Shown piece after piece: positions 1-8,439 of a stretch of DNA of 64,000 nucleotides. The DNA is taken from positions 682,001 through 746,000 of the forward strand of contig NZ_CAAJGL010000090.1 of the NCBI RefSeq assembly GCF_900996225.1. The letters are read 5' to 3'. Position numbers and translations under genes: made by a program. Origin of the DNA: Paraburkholderia sp. BCC1884. GTDB lineage: Bacteria; Pseudomonadota; Gammaproteobacteria; Burkholderiales; Burkholderiaceae. A model generated the notes under the pieces. It was not told the DNA's origin. It saw nothing but the letters and a program-made list of their open reading frames with translations, and made no database searches. Every line of letters begins with the position of its first letter. Position 1 is the first letter of the stretch.

Positions 1-355
1 CCTGGACTTCCTCGATCGCGGCCGTGTCGAGCGGCGCATACGCGGCGTGGCCGACGTCGGTGAGGGCGATCAGGGACTGGCGTGCATCCGATTCGGACGG
101 CCGGCGCGTGATCAGATTGCGTCGTTCGAAACTGGTAAGCAGACGGCTGAGATAACCGCTGTCCAGACCGAGGGCGCGACCGAGCACCGAAGCCGTTTGT
201 GCGCGGCCCCGGGAGAGCTCATGCAGAACGCGCACTTCCGTCAGCGAGAAGGCGCTTTTTGCCAGATGCTCATGCAGTACGCCAATGTGCTGCGTATAGA
301 AGCGATTGAAATGGCGAACGGCCTGAGCGCGCCGTAGCGCCTCGGAATCGGTCAA
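1..355 (-). CDS. MarR-family regulator, N-terminal part (runs off the window)
   Basis: Only the first 118 residues are in the window; the gene continues past position 1. The start is taken as a TTG at 355, because a GGGGAG ribosome site lies just upstream on the minus strand and no ATG fits. The protein opens with a helix containing VRHFNRFYTQHIGVLHEHL, followed by a winged helix-turn-helix (LTEVRVLHEL, then LGRALGLDSGYLSRLLTSFE, then the wing around RRPSESDARQSLIALTD). This matches MarR proteins. The opening helix resembles MarR-GNAT fusion proteins, in which an acetyltransferase domain follows, but that half is not visible. It diverges from the GlcNAc operon regulator. Target genes cannot be inferred. 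Confidence 0.75.
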   Translation of the reverse strand, partial: MTDSEALRRAQAVRHFNRFYTQHIGVLHEHLAKSAFSLTEVRVLHELSRGRAQTASVLGRALGLDSGYLSRLLTSFERRNLITRRPSESDARQSLIALTDVGHAAYAPLDTAAIEEVQ

Positions 356-639
356 ATGCGGCTCCCCGGAAGTTATTTATCACTTGGTACATAGCACTAT
401 ATTGGAAGGCACCCTATTAAAAAAGCCGCGCGGATCCCGCTTTGGCTGAACTGGTGCTTAAGTGGTATTGCGTGCCACGCATTTCATCGTTTGCGCGCGG
501 AGCCCACCTAGGCACCGGTGTCTCTGCTGGGCTCCCATGTAGGGGTAAATCCCGATCTGGTCGGAACCCTACCAAAAGCCTTTCGATCGACCGCAAAGTC
601 TTACCCAGTAAGCATTTTCGGCATTTAGCCCACCCTGTA

Positions 640-657
640 ACCAGTTCGTTGACTGGT
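640..657. promoter_or_regulatory. Operator-like palindrome ACCAGT-N6-ACTGGT
   Basis: A perfect 6-base inverted repeat (ACCAGT at 640-645, ACTGGT at 652-657) overlaps the -35 box of the promoter at 649-676. ACTGGT/ACCAGT half-sites are characteristic of DasR/NagR-type GntR regulators of amino-sugar genes. The position suggests that the GntR protein represses its own operon. That binding is an inference. Confidence 0.55.
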
Positions 658-676
658 ATTATGTTGGTTATATAAT
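649..676 (+). promoter_or_regulatory. Sigma-70 promoter of the GlcNAc operon
   Basis: TTGACT (649-654) and a perfect TATAAT (671-676) are separated by 16 bases, about 50 bases upstream of the GntR start codon. It is the best sigma-70-like promoter I noticed in the window. It overlaps an inverted repeat, which fits a strongly repressible promoter. Confidence 0.7.
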
Positions 677-726
677 GGGCTCTCATTTTTCGTAGACCGT
701 ACTTTTGCAACGGCCGCCGGAGCCCC

Positions 727-1461
727 ATGGAAACTCGCTGGTCCGCACTGATGCCTGACGCCCGCAACGTCACGCCGCTCTACTTGCAGCTCGCGCGCAA
801 TCTTGCGACGGCGATCCACTGCGGCGTGTGGTCGGCGGGCGAGGCGCTGCCTTCGGAACGCACGCTCTCGGACGCGATCGGCGTGTCGCGCATCACCGCG
901 CGCAAGGCGATCGAGTTACTGGTGGAACAGGGCTTGATCCGGCGCGCACGTGGCGCGGGCAGTTTCATCACGCCGCGTGTGGAAGATCCGCTGTCCCGCC
1001 TCACCGGTTTTACGAAGAAGATGCAGCAGCGCGGTTTCCGTCCCGACTCGGTGTGGCTCGAGCGCGAGATTCGCGCCGCCAACCGTGACGAACTGGTGCA
1101 TCTGGGCTTGTCGCCCGGCGCGGCCGTGGCGAGTCTGCGGCGTCTGCGGCGCGCGGACGGCATCGTGATGGCGGTCGAGCATTCGGCCCTGCCGGCGGCG
1201 ATCGTACCCGACCCGCAGGCGATCGGCGTCTCGCTCTACAGCTATCTGGAACAACGTGGCGCCGCTGTAGTGCGCGCCTTGCAGCATTTTCGCGCGGTCA
1301 ACGCCTCGAGCGAGATCGCCGCGCTGATGGATATCGAACCGCGCTCGGCACTGCTGGTCATTACGCGTATCGGCTATAGCGCCGACCAGCGCGCCATCGA
1401 AATGACCAACACGTATTGCCGTGACGATTACTACGACTTTGTCGCCGAATTGCGAACCTGA
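727..1461 (+). CDS. GntR/HutC-family regulator of the GlcNAc operon (NagR-type)
   Basis: This 244-residue protein has an N-terminal GntR winged helix (about residues 16-85: YLQLARNLATAI, LPSERTLSDAIGVSRITARKAI, LVEQGLIRRARGAGSFI) followed by a UTRA effector domain (about 95-240). This is the HutC subfamily, whose amino-sugar members such as NagR/YvoA and DasR sense GlcN-6-P or GlcNAc-6-P and repress nag genes. It is the first gene of the operon, 86 bases before nagA, and its promoter carries an ACCAGT-N6-ACTGGT palindrome. Autoregulation and control of the whole operon are inferred from that layout. The family call is secure and the exact ligand is not. Confidence 0.85.
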   Translation: METRWSALMPDARNVTPLYLQLARNLATAIHCGVWSAGEALPSERTLSDAIGVSRITARKAIELLVEQGLIRRARGAGSFITPRVEDPLSRLTGFTKKMQQRGFRPDSVWLEREIRAANRDELVHLGLSPGAAVASLRRLRRADGIVMAVEHSALPAAIVPDPQAIGVSLYSYLEQRGAAVVRALQHFRAVNASSEIAALMDIEPRSALLVITRIGYSADQRAIEMTNTYCRDDYYDFVAELRT

Positions 1462-1547
1462 GTGGCCGTGGCACTGACCAACCAGAACGCGGCGCCGAGC
1501 AGGCGCACTTCAGGCACACCCCGTATTACGCCTCACCAGAGAGACTC

Positions 1548-2651
1548 ATGCTGACCGGAAACATACTCACCACCGATGGGTGGATTCACGGCACGCTCGA
1601 ATACGAAAACGGCCGCATCACGGCGCTGACCGGCGAACGCGTCGATCCGTCGACCAACGACGCGCCGTACATCCTGCCAGGCTTCATCGACCTGCACGTG
1701 CATGGCGGCGGCGGCTCCGACGTGATGGAGGCGGGCGACGCCATCGAAACCATCACCCGCACGCATGCGCGCTATGGCACGACGAGTCTGCTCGCCACCA
1801 CCATGACCGCGCCGCGCGACGAACTGATGCGCGTGGTCGCCGGTCTCGGCGACGTCGCAAAAACGCGTACGCCAGGCGGCGCGCGCGTGCTCGGCGTGCA
1901 TCTGGAAGGGCCGTACATCAACCCCGGCAAGCTCGGCGCGCAGCCGGACGCGGCCGTCTCGGCGGTGATGGACGAAGTGCTGAAGTATCTGTCGATTGCG
2001 CCGATCCGGGTGGTCACGCTGGCGCCGGAAATCGCGGGCCATATGGAGATCATCTCCGAGATGGCGGCGCGCGGTGTGCGTGTGCAACTCGGCCATTCGC
2101 TCGGCACCTACGACGACGCCGTCGCCGCGCTCAAGCACGGCGCCTGCGGCTTCACGCATCTGTTCAACGCGATGTCGCCGCTGCATCACCGCAATCCTGG
2201 CCTCGTCGGCGCCGCGCTCGCGCATGCCGAATTCGCCGAGATCATTCCCGATTTGCTGCACGTGCATCCGGGTGCGATCCGCGCCGCCCTGCGGGCGATT
2301 CCGCGTCTCTACGTGGTGACCGACAGCACCTCGGCGACCGGCATGCCCGACGGCGAATACCGGCTCGGCAGCCAGCACGTCACGAAGTGTCTCGGCGGCG
2401 TGCGTCTCGCCGACGGCACGCTCGCCGGCAGCACCCTGACGATGGATCAGGCGCTGCGCAATCTCGTATCGATCGGTCTGCCGATCGCCGACGTATCAAA
2501 CCGTTTGTCGCGCTACGCCGCCGACTACCTGGGCATCGAAGACCGCGGCCGCATCGCGCGCGGTGCATGGGCCGATGTGGTCGTGTTCGATCGTGAACTG
2601 GCGTTGACCGCGACTTACGTCGAAGGAGAAGCAATTGTCGAATATGCTTAA
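1548..2651 (+). CDS. nagA: N-acetylglucosamine-6-phosphate deacetylase
   Basis: NagA removes the acetyl group from GlcNAc-6-P to give GlcN-6-P and acetate in the cytoplasm. The 367-residue length fits the family. Amidohydrolase landmarks are visible: the metal-binding DLHVHGGG near residue 48, GVHLEGPYINPGKLGAQ near 121, the histidine cluster HLFNAMSPLHHR near 204, and the catalytic aspartate region VVTDSTSATGMPDGEY near 257. The gene overlaps the next one by 17 bases, a sign of translational coupling. It takes the product of the NagE/EIIA-HPr-EI transport system encoded downstream. Confidence 0.96.
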   Translation: MLTGNILTTDGWIHGTLEYENGRITALTGERVDPSTNDAPYILPGFIDLHVHGGGGSDVMEAGDAIETITRTHARYGTTSLLATTMTAPRDELMRVVAGLGDVAKTRTPGGARVLGVHLEGPYINPGKLGAQPDAAVSAVMDEVLKYLSIAPIRVVTLAPEIAGHMEIISEMAARGVRVQLGHSLGTYDDAVAALKHGACGFTHLFNAMSPLHHRNPGLVGAALAHAEFAEIIPDLLHVHPGAIRAALRAIPRLYVVTDSTSATGMPDGEYRLGSQHVTKCLGGVRLADGTLAGSTLTMDQALRNLVSIGLPIADVSNRLSRYAADYLGIEDRGRIARGAWADVVVFDRELALTATYVEGEAIVEYA

Positions 2652-3651
2652 AGAAGCGTTGGCGTCCGCCGAAACGGTCGCCGCGCAACTCAAGGACACC
2701 TCGCGCGTCGAGGCGTTGGCGGCGAAGCTCGCCAGCCAGCCGCGCCATGTCGCGCTGACCGTCGCGCGCGGTAGCTCGGACCACGCCGCGAGTTATTTCG
2801 CCAGCCTGACGATGAGCCGCCTCGGCGTGCCGGTTGCCTCGCTGCCGATGTCGGTCGCCACGCTCCAGCAAGCGCCGCTGCAGGTGCGCGATCAACTCGC
2901 GCTGGCATTCTCGCAATCGGGCAAGAGCCCGGATCTGGTCGGCACGATGGAAGCGCTGCGTCGCGCCGGCGCGTTGACGGTGGCCGCGGTGAACGCGCCT
3001 GGCTCGCCGCTGGCCGACGCGTGCGAGTGGCAACTGCCGCTCGTCGCCGGCCCGGAATTGAGCGTCGCGGCCACGAAGAGCTATATCGCGATGCTGTCGA
3101 TTTCCGCGCAACTGGTCGCGCATTGGCAGAAAGACGCTGAACTGCTCGCCGCGCTGAACACGTTGCCTGAAGCACTGGAAACGGCGGGCAAGCTCGACTG
3201 GTCGAAGGCCGTCGAGGAATTGCGTGGCGTCGAACGCATGATCGTGATCGGCCGTGGTCTGGGTCTGGCGATCGCGCAGGAAGCCGCGCTGAAGCTGAAG
3301 GAAACCTCCGGCATTCAGGCCGAAGCGTTTTCGAGCGCGGAAGTGCGTCACGGTCCGATGGAACTGATCGATCGCGACTATCCGCTGCTGGTCTTCGCGC
3401 CGCGCGGACCGGAACAAGCCGGCCTGTTGCAACTTGCGCGCGACATGCAGGCACGCGGCGCAAAGGTGTTGCTCGCGGCGCCGTCGGACGTACCGGAAGC
3501 CACGCTGCCGCTGGCCACCACCGCTCACGCGGCGCTCGACCCGATCGCCGCCATTCTGTCCTTTTACGTGATGGCCGCCGGCCTCGCCGCCGCGCGCGGG
3601 CGCAATCCCGATGCGCCGCGCCATCTCAACAAAGTCACCGAAACTCACTGA
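2635..3651 (+). CDS. nagB-II: SIS-domain glucosamine-6-phosphate deaminase (NagB-II type)
   Basis: This 338-residue protein has two SIS (sugar isomerase) domains, about residues 35-170 and 200-330. Sugar-binding serine stretches are visible (ARGSSDHAASY near 46, SQSGKSPDLV near 88, and SSAEVRHGPMELI near 234). It resembles the isomerase half of GlmS but has no glutaminase domain. That is the architecture of NagB-II, which converts GlcN-6-P to fructose-6-P plus ammonia. A classical NagB is absent from this operon, so this gene fills the step. The start is a TTG at 2635, preceded by AAGGAG with a 7-base gap; an in-frame ATG at 2644 is possible. It overlaps nagA. Confidence 0.88.
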   Translation: MSNMLKEALASAETVAAQLKDTSRVEALAAKLASQPRHVALTVARGSSDHAASYFASLTMSRLGVPVASLPMSVATLQQAPLQVRDQLALAFSQSGKSPDLVGTMEALRRAGALTVAAVNAPGSPLADACEWQLPLVAGPELSVAATKSYIAMLSISAQLVAHWQKDAELLAALNTLPEALETAGKLDWSKAVEELRGVERMIVIGRGLGLAIAQEAALKLKETSGIQAEAFSSAEVRHGPMELIDRDYPLLVFAPRGPEQAGLLQLARDMQARGAKVLLAAPSDVPEATLPLATTAHAALDPIAAILSFYVMAAGLAAARGRNPDAPRHLNKVTETH

Positions 3652-3689
3652 CGAGAAATCAGATGCGACGTGTCGAGGAGTCCCGCTTG

Positions 3690-6254
3690 ATGAGCCCCAC
3701 TGAAGGCCATATTGTTTTGCTCGCGCCCATGACCGGTCCGGTCGTCCCGCTCGCGAACGTGCCCGACCCTGTGTTTTCGGGCGGTATGTTCGGCGACGGC
3801 ATCGGCGTCGATCCGCTCGAAGGCCGACTCGTCGCGCCATGTGACGGCACCGTGATGCACCTCGCGCGCACCGGTCACGCCGTCACGCTGACGACCGCCG
3901 AAGGCGCGGAAATTCTGCTGCACATCGGCATCGACACAGTCGAGCTGAACGGCAAGGGCTTCGCGCCGATGATCGAGCAAGGCGCCAAAGTGCGCGCCGG
4001 CGACGTGCTGATCGAGTTCGATCAGGATCAGGTCGCATTGAATGCGCCGAGCCTGGTATCGGTGATCGCGATTGCCAATTCGGATGCGTTCGAGATCGTC
4101 GAGCGTGTGCAGGGCGGCATGCTGAAGGCTGGCGAAACGCCGCTGCTGGTGCTGCGTGCGCGCGACGGTGCGGCGGCCGAGGCATCGCGTCAGGCGAGCG
4201 CGACGAACATCACGGAAGAAGCGCGTCAGCAGGTCATGCTGATCCACGCGGGCGGCTTGCACGCACGTCCTGCAGCACGGGCTCGTGAAGCGGCGCGTGG
4301 TTTCGATGCACGCGTCGAAGTGCGTTATGAAGGCCGCAAGGCGGCGATTGAAAGCGTGGTTGGTTTGCTTGCGCTGGGCGCGGGCGAAGGCGCGACCGTC
4401 GAGTTGCTCGGCGTCGGTTCGCAGGCCAAGGCCGCGGTCGAAGCGATTGCCCATGAACTGACGCGCGAAGCGCACGGCGAAGCAGAAGAGAAACCGGCGC
4501 GTCAAAGCTCGCCGGCGCCGCAAGCGACGGTGCGTCCTGCAGGCGAAACGCTTGCGCCGAATACGCTCGCGGGTGTGTGCGCTGCGCCGGGCGTCGCGGT
4601 CGGCAAGCTGGTGCGCTGGGACGACGCGGATATCGATCCACCTGAAAAGGCAAGCGGCACGTCTGCCGCGGAAAGCCGTCTGCTCGACAAGGCGATTGCG
4701 ACCGTCGACGGCGATCTCGGTACCACGGTGCGCGACGCATCGCAGCGCGGTGCGGTTGGTGAAGCGGGGATTTTCGCGGTGCATCGCGTGTTGCTCGAAG
4801 ATCCGTCGCTGCTCGACGCCGCGCGCGATCTGATTAGCCTGGGCAAAAGCGCTGGCTTTGCCTGGCGCGAAGCGATCCGCGCGCAAATCGCGATCCTCAT
4901 GAACATCGAAGACGCGCTGCTCGCGGAGCGTGCCGCCGATCTGCGCGACATCGAAAAGCGCGTGTTGCGCGCGCTCGGTTACACGAACGCCACGGCGCGT
5001 GTGCTGCCTGACGAAGCCGTGCTCGCAGCGGACGAATTCACGCCCTCCGATCTGTCGACGCTGGATCGTTCGCGCGTCACCGCGCTGGTGATGGCGCGTG
5101 GCGGTGCGACCTCGCACGCGGCGATTCTCGCGCGTCAAGCGGGCATTCCTTCGCTGGTGGCCGTCGGCGACGCGTTGCACGCGATTCCCGAAGGCACGCA
5201 GGTGGTGGTGAATGCCACCACCGGTCGCCTTGAATTCGCGCCGACCGAACTCGATGTGGAGCGCGCACGCATGGAGCGCGGCCGCCTCGCCGAAGTGCGC
5301 GAAGCGAATCGCCGTACGTCGCAGCAAGCTGCGGTGACGTCCGATGGCCGCGCGGTCGAAGTGGCCGCGAACATCGCCACGCTCGACGACGCGAAAACCG
5401 CTGTCGAAAACGGCGCCGATGCGGTCGGCCTGTTGCGCACCGAACTGCTCTTCATTCACCGCGCTGCGGCGCCCACCACGGACGAGCATCGGCAGAGTTA
5501 CCAGTCGATCGTCGACGCCCTGGAAGGCCGCACCGCGATCATCCGCACGCTGGATGTCGGCGCGGACAAGGAAGTCGATTATCTGACGCTGCCGCCGGAA
5601 CCGAACCCGGCGCTCGGCCTGCGCGGCATTCGCCTCGCCCAGGTGCGCCCTGACCTGCTCGACGATCAGTTGCGCGGCCTGCTCGCGGTTCAACCGCTCG
5701 GCGCCGTGCGCATCCTGCTGCCGATGGTCACCGACGTCGGCGAGTTGATCCGCATCCGCAAACGCATCGACGAATTTGCACGCGCGTCCGGCCGGACCGA
5801 GCCGATCGAAGTCGGCGTAATGGTCGAAGTTCCGTCGGCGGCTTTGCTGGCCGATCAACTGGCGCAACACGCGGATTTCCTCTCGATCGGCACCAACGAT
5901 CTGACGCAATACACGCTCGCGATGGACCGCTGCCAGGCCGACCTCGCCGCGCAGGCCGACGGCTTGCATCCGGCGGTGCTGCGTCTGATCGCGGCCACCG
6001 TGCAGGGTGCCGGCAAGCATGGCAAATGGGTCGGCGTATGCGGTGCGCTCGCGGGCGATCCGCTGGCGATGCCGTTGCTCATCGGCCTCGGCGTGACCGA
6101 GTTGTCGGTGGATCCGGTCTCGGTGCCGGGCATCAAGGCGCGGGTGCGCAACCTCGATTATCAGCTGTGCCGTCAACGTGCCCAGGATGCCCTGGCGCTC
6201 GAATCGGCGCAGGCGGTAAGAGCAGTAAGCCGCGAAACCTGGCCTTTGGACTGA
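3690..6254 (+). CDS. nagF: Fused PTS protein EIIA(Glc-type)-HPr-EI for GlcNAc
   Basis: One 854-residue protein carries three phosphotransfer steps. EIIA (about residues 1-150) has GHAVTL and the phosphorylatable histidine in LLHIGIDTVELNG (about His78). HPr (about 178-265) has GGLHARPA (about His191). Enzyme I follows from about 290, with GGATSHAAI (about His476), a PEP-binding barrel and a late GVCGALAGDP cysteine. It takes phosphate from PEP and delivers it to NagE, which has no EIIA of its own. From memory, such fusions beside nagE are called NagF in Ralstonia. The start at 3690 follows a GAGGAG with a 9-base gap; an ATG at 3663 would add nine residues. HPr keeps a serine 31 residues after its histidine (see findings). 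Confidence 0.95.
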   Translation: MSPTEGHIVLLAPMTGPVVPLANVPDPVFSGGMFGDGIGVDPLEGRLVAPCDGTVMHLARTGHAVTLTTAEGAEILLHIGIDTVELNGKGFAPMIEQGAKVRAGDVLIEFDQDQVALNAPSLVSVIAIANSDAFEIVERVQGGMLKAGETPLLVLRARDGAAAEASRQASATNITEEARQQVMLIHAGGLHARPAARAREAARGFDARVEVRYEGRKAAIESVVGLLALGAGEGATVELLGVGSQAKAAVEAIAHELTREAHGEAEEKPARQSSPAPQATVRPAGETLAPNTLAGVCAAPGVAVGKLVRWDDADIDPPEKASGTSAAESRLLDKAIATVDGDLGTTVRDASQRGAVGEAGIFAVHRVLLEDPSLLDAARDLISLGKSAGFAWREAIRAQIAILMNIEDALLAERAADLRDIEKRVLRALGYTNATARVLPDEAVLAADEFTPSDLSTLDRSRVTALVMARGGATSHAAILARQAGIPSLVAVGDALHAIPEGTQVVVNATTGRLEFAPTELDVERARMERGRLAEVREANRRTSQQAAVTSDGRAVEVAANIATLDDAKTAVENGADAVGLLRTELLFIHRAAAPTTDEHRQSYQSIVDALEGRTAIIRTLDVGADKEVDYLTLPPEPNPALGLRGIRLAQVRPDLLDDQLRGLLAVQPLGAVRILLPMVTDVGELIRIRKRIDEFARASGRTEPIEVGVMVEVPSAALLADQLAQHADFLSIGTNDLTQYTLAMDRCQADLAAQADGLHPAVLRLIAATVQGAGKHGKWVGVCGALAGDPLAMPLLIGLGVTELSVDPVSVPGIKARVRNLDYQLCRQRAQDALALESAQAVRAVSRETWPLD

Positions 6255-6351
6255 CCTCGAGCGGTCCGCAACCAGCTTCGCTGGAACACAACTTAGAGCT
6301 ACAAAACTCAACGACGACAGTCGACCCACGAGACAAGGATTGGAGGTATCA

Positions 6352-8139
6352 ATGGATGGGAATCCCTTTCTGAAGATTCAGCGCCTGGGACGCGCGCTGA
6401 TGCTGCCGATCGCGGTGCTGCCGGTTGCCGGCCTGCTGCTGCGACTTGGCCAGCCCGATGTGTTCAACATCAAGATGATCGCCGACGCCGGCGGCGCGAT
6501 CTTCGACAACCTGCCGCTGCTGTTCGCGATCGGCGTGGCGGTCGGTTTCGCGAAGGACAACAACGGCGTGGCGGGTCTTGCCGGCGCGATCGGCTATCTG
6601 GTCGAAATCGCCGTAATGAAGGACATCAACGACAAGCTCAACATGGGCGTGTTGTCCGGGATCATCGCGGGTGTCGTCGCGGGTCTCCTGTACAACAAGT
6701 ACAAGGACATCAAGCTGCCTGACTACCTCGCGTTCTTCGGAGGGAAACGCTTCGTGCCGATTGTCACGGGGGTGGTCTGTCTCGTACTCGGCATAGCATT
6801 CGGGTACGTGTGGCAACCGGTGCAAGCCGTGATCGATTCGGCCGGTCATTGGCTGACCACGGCGGGCGCGCTTGGTGCGTTCGTGTTCGGCGTGCTGAAC
6901 CGCTTGCTGCTCGTCACGGGTCTGCATCACATTCTCAATTCGTTGACGTGGTTCGTGTTCGGCACCTTCACGCCGCCGGGCGGCGTCGCCGTGACGGGCG
7001 ACCTGCATCGCTTCTTCGCGGGCGACCCGACGGCCGGAACGTTCATGACGGGCTTCTTCCCGATCATGATGTTCGGCCTGCCGGCTGCGTGTCTGGCGAT
7101 GTATCACGAAGCACCGAAAGAGCGTCGCGCGATGGTCTTCGGCCTGCTGGTCTCGATGGGTCTCACCTCGTTCCTGACGGGCGTGACCGAGCCGATCGAA
7201 TTCAGCTTCATGTTCCTCGCGCCGGTGCTGTATGTGATCCACGCGCTGTTGACCGGCTTGTCGCTCGCCATCTGCTCGGCGCTCGGCATTCACCTGGGCT
7301 TCACGTTCTCCGCGGGCGCGATCGACTACGTGCTGAACTACGGTTTGTCGACCAAGGGCTGGTGGGCGATTCCGATCGGTATCGTCTACTCGGTGGTGTA
7401 CTACGGTCTGTTCCGTTTCTTCATCCGCAAATTCAACATGGCGACGCCGGGCCGCGAACCCGCTACCGATGAGCAAGTGGATTCGTCTTCGACCGGCGGC
7501 TTCGCTGCGCCGGTTGCGGGTGCGGCGATGCCGCGTGCGCAGCGTTATATCGCTGCGCTTGGCGGTGCGTCGAATCTGACGGTGGTGGATGCTTGTACGA
7601 CGCGTCTGCGTCTGTCGGTGGTGGACTCGAACAAGGTTTCGGAAAACGAACTGAAGACGATCGGCGCGCGCGGCGTGCTCAAGCGCGGCTCGACCAACGT
7701 GCAAGTGATCATCGGACCGGAAGCGGACATCATTGCGGATGAAATGCGTACGGTGATCGCGCAAGGTGGTGGCGATGCGGTGACGACGGCGGCGGCGGCT
7801 CCAGTTGCCGCTGCTCCGGCGGCGGCGGTGGCGACGGCCGCTACGGCTGCGGCCGGCGCTCAAGCAGGTCCGCTCGATCCCGATCCGCTGCGCTGGCTCG
7901 CCGTGTTCGGCGGCGCGGGCAACGTGGTGTCGCTCGATGCAGTGGCGGCGACGCGTCTGCGCATCGTCGTGCGCGATCCGTCGGCGGTGGATCGTCAGCG
8001 TCTCGCGTCGCTCGATACGGCGTGGGTCTCGGCTGAGACGTTCCATATCGTCGTTGGCGATTCCGCTCAACGTTACGCGGCGGTGCTGGCGACGCGTATG
8101 TCGCAAAGCGGCGGCGGCGCCACGCCTGCGCTGGCATAA
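6352..8139 (+). CDS. nagE: GlcNAc-specific PTS permease EIICB with a second, cysteine-less EIIB
   Basis: NagE imports GlcNAc across the inner membrane and phosphorylates it to GlcNAc-6-P. The start is the ATG at 6352, directly after GGAGGT. The first ~370 residues form the membrane EIIC domain, with several hydrophobic spans and the substrate motif GVTEPIEF near residue 282. An EIIB domain follows with the phosphorylated cysteine in VVDACTTRLRL (Cys415). After an Ala-rich linker (about 475-500) comes a second EIIB-like domain, where the matching segment reads SLDAVAATRLRI and has no cysteine. No EIIA domain is present; it is supplied by the preceding gene. A strong terminator follows. Confidence 0.94.
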   Translation: MDGNPFLKIQRLGRALMLPIAVLPVAGLLLRLGQPDVFNIKMIADAGGAIFDNLPLLFAIGVAVGFAKDNNGVAGLAGAIGYLVEIAVMKDINDKLNMGVLSGIIAGVVAGLLYNKYKDIKLPDYLAFFGGKRFVPIVTGVVCLVLGIAFGYVWQPVQAVIDSAGHWLTTAGALGAFVFGVLNRLLLVTGLHHILNSLTWFVFGTFTPPGGVAVTGDLHRFFAGDPTAGTFMTGFFPIMMFGLPAACLAMYHEAPKERRAMVFGLLVSMGLTSFLTGVTEPIEFSFMFLAPVLYVIHALLTGLSLAICSALGIHLGFTFSAGAIDYVLNYGLSTKGWWAIPIGIVYSVVYYGLFRFFIRKFNMATPGREPATDEQVDSSSTGGFAAPVAGAAMPRAQRYIAALGGASNLTVVDACTTRLRLSVVDSNKVSENELKTIGARGVLKRGSTNVQVIIGPEADIIADEMRTVIAQGGGDAVTTAAAAPVAAAPAAAVATAATAAAGAQAGPLDPDPLRWLAVFGGAGNVVSLDAVAATRLRIVVRDPSAVDRQRLASLDTAWVSAETFHIVVGDSAQRYAAVLATRMSQSGGGATPALA

Positions 8140-8225
8140 GCGCGAGCTGAGGCAATAGCCATGCGGAGTGGCACGCGCTGCTCCGTAGCTGGCGTTGCTC
8201 CGCTGCGTGTCATGCAGCAATAAGA

Positions 8226-8259
8226 AAAGCGGCACCTTGATTCCTCAAGGTGCCGCTTT
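8226..8259. terminator. Bidirectional rho-independent terminator, nagE / cydX
   Basis: A perfect 15-base-pair stem (AAAGCGGCACCTTGA and its complement) closes on a TTCC loop, with A/T-rich flanks on both sides. It lies between two convergent operons and should end both. Confidence 0.88.
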
Positions 8260-8291
8260 CGTTTACCGGCGCAACGCCGGAAAGTGCTGTC

Positions 8292-8411
8292 CTATTCGCG
8301 CGTCTTACGCTTCGAGGCTGCCGCCGGCCGGCTCGATTCCAGCCACATCACGTTGATGATGCCGAACGCCAGAGCCGTACCAATGCCGAGAATCCAGGTG
8401 AAATACCACAT
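8292..8411 (-). CDS. cydX: Cytochrome bd-I small subunit CydX
   Basis: This is a 39-residue open frame beginning MWYFTWILGIGTALAFG, with a single membrane span, the INVMWLE segment that marks CydX/YbgT, and a short charged tail. An AGGAG lies seven bases before its ATG, and the gene starts 28 bases after cydB ends. CydX is a single-span subunit that stabilises the hemes of cytochrome bd. Length, sequence and position all agree with the family. It is easily missed because of its size. Confidence 0.93.
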   Translation of the reverse strand: MWYFTWILGIGTALAFGIINVMWLESSRPAAASKRKTRE

Positions 8412-8439
8412 CGCAAACTCCTGTTAAGCGTGCTGCCGG

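Larger units (their letters stand above)
356..726. other. Divergent intergenic region, MarR gene / GlcNAc operon
   Basis: This is 371 bases without a supported gene. It is less GC-rich than its surroundings and holds the strong promoter and operator-like palindrome of the GntR gene (listed separately). On the minus strand a TATAGT at 401-396 could be the -10 of the MarR gene, but no good -35 goes with it. Several loose TGGT/ACCA half-sites (for example near 448-478 and 557-576) resemble the GntR-type palindrome at 640-657. Small open frames here lack ribosome sites and recognisable products. Confidence 0.5.

Noticed and set aside
442..773. Small frames on both strands upstream of the GntR gene
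   Set aside because: No ribosome sites, and they overlap the promoter and operator; no protein features.
3645..6329. 894-residue open frame on the minus strand opposite the EIIA-HPr-EI gene
   Set aside because: It is an antisense shadow of a GC-rich gene: Arg/His-rich, no family features, and the plus-strand protein is unmistakable.
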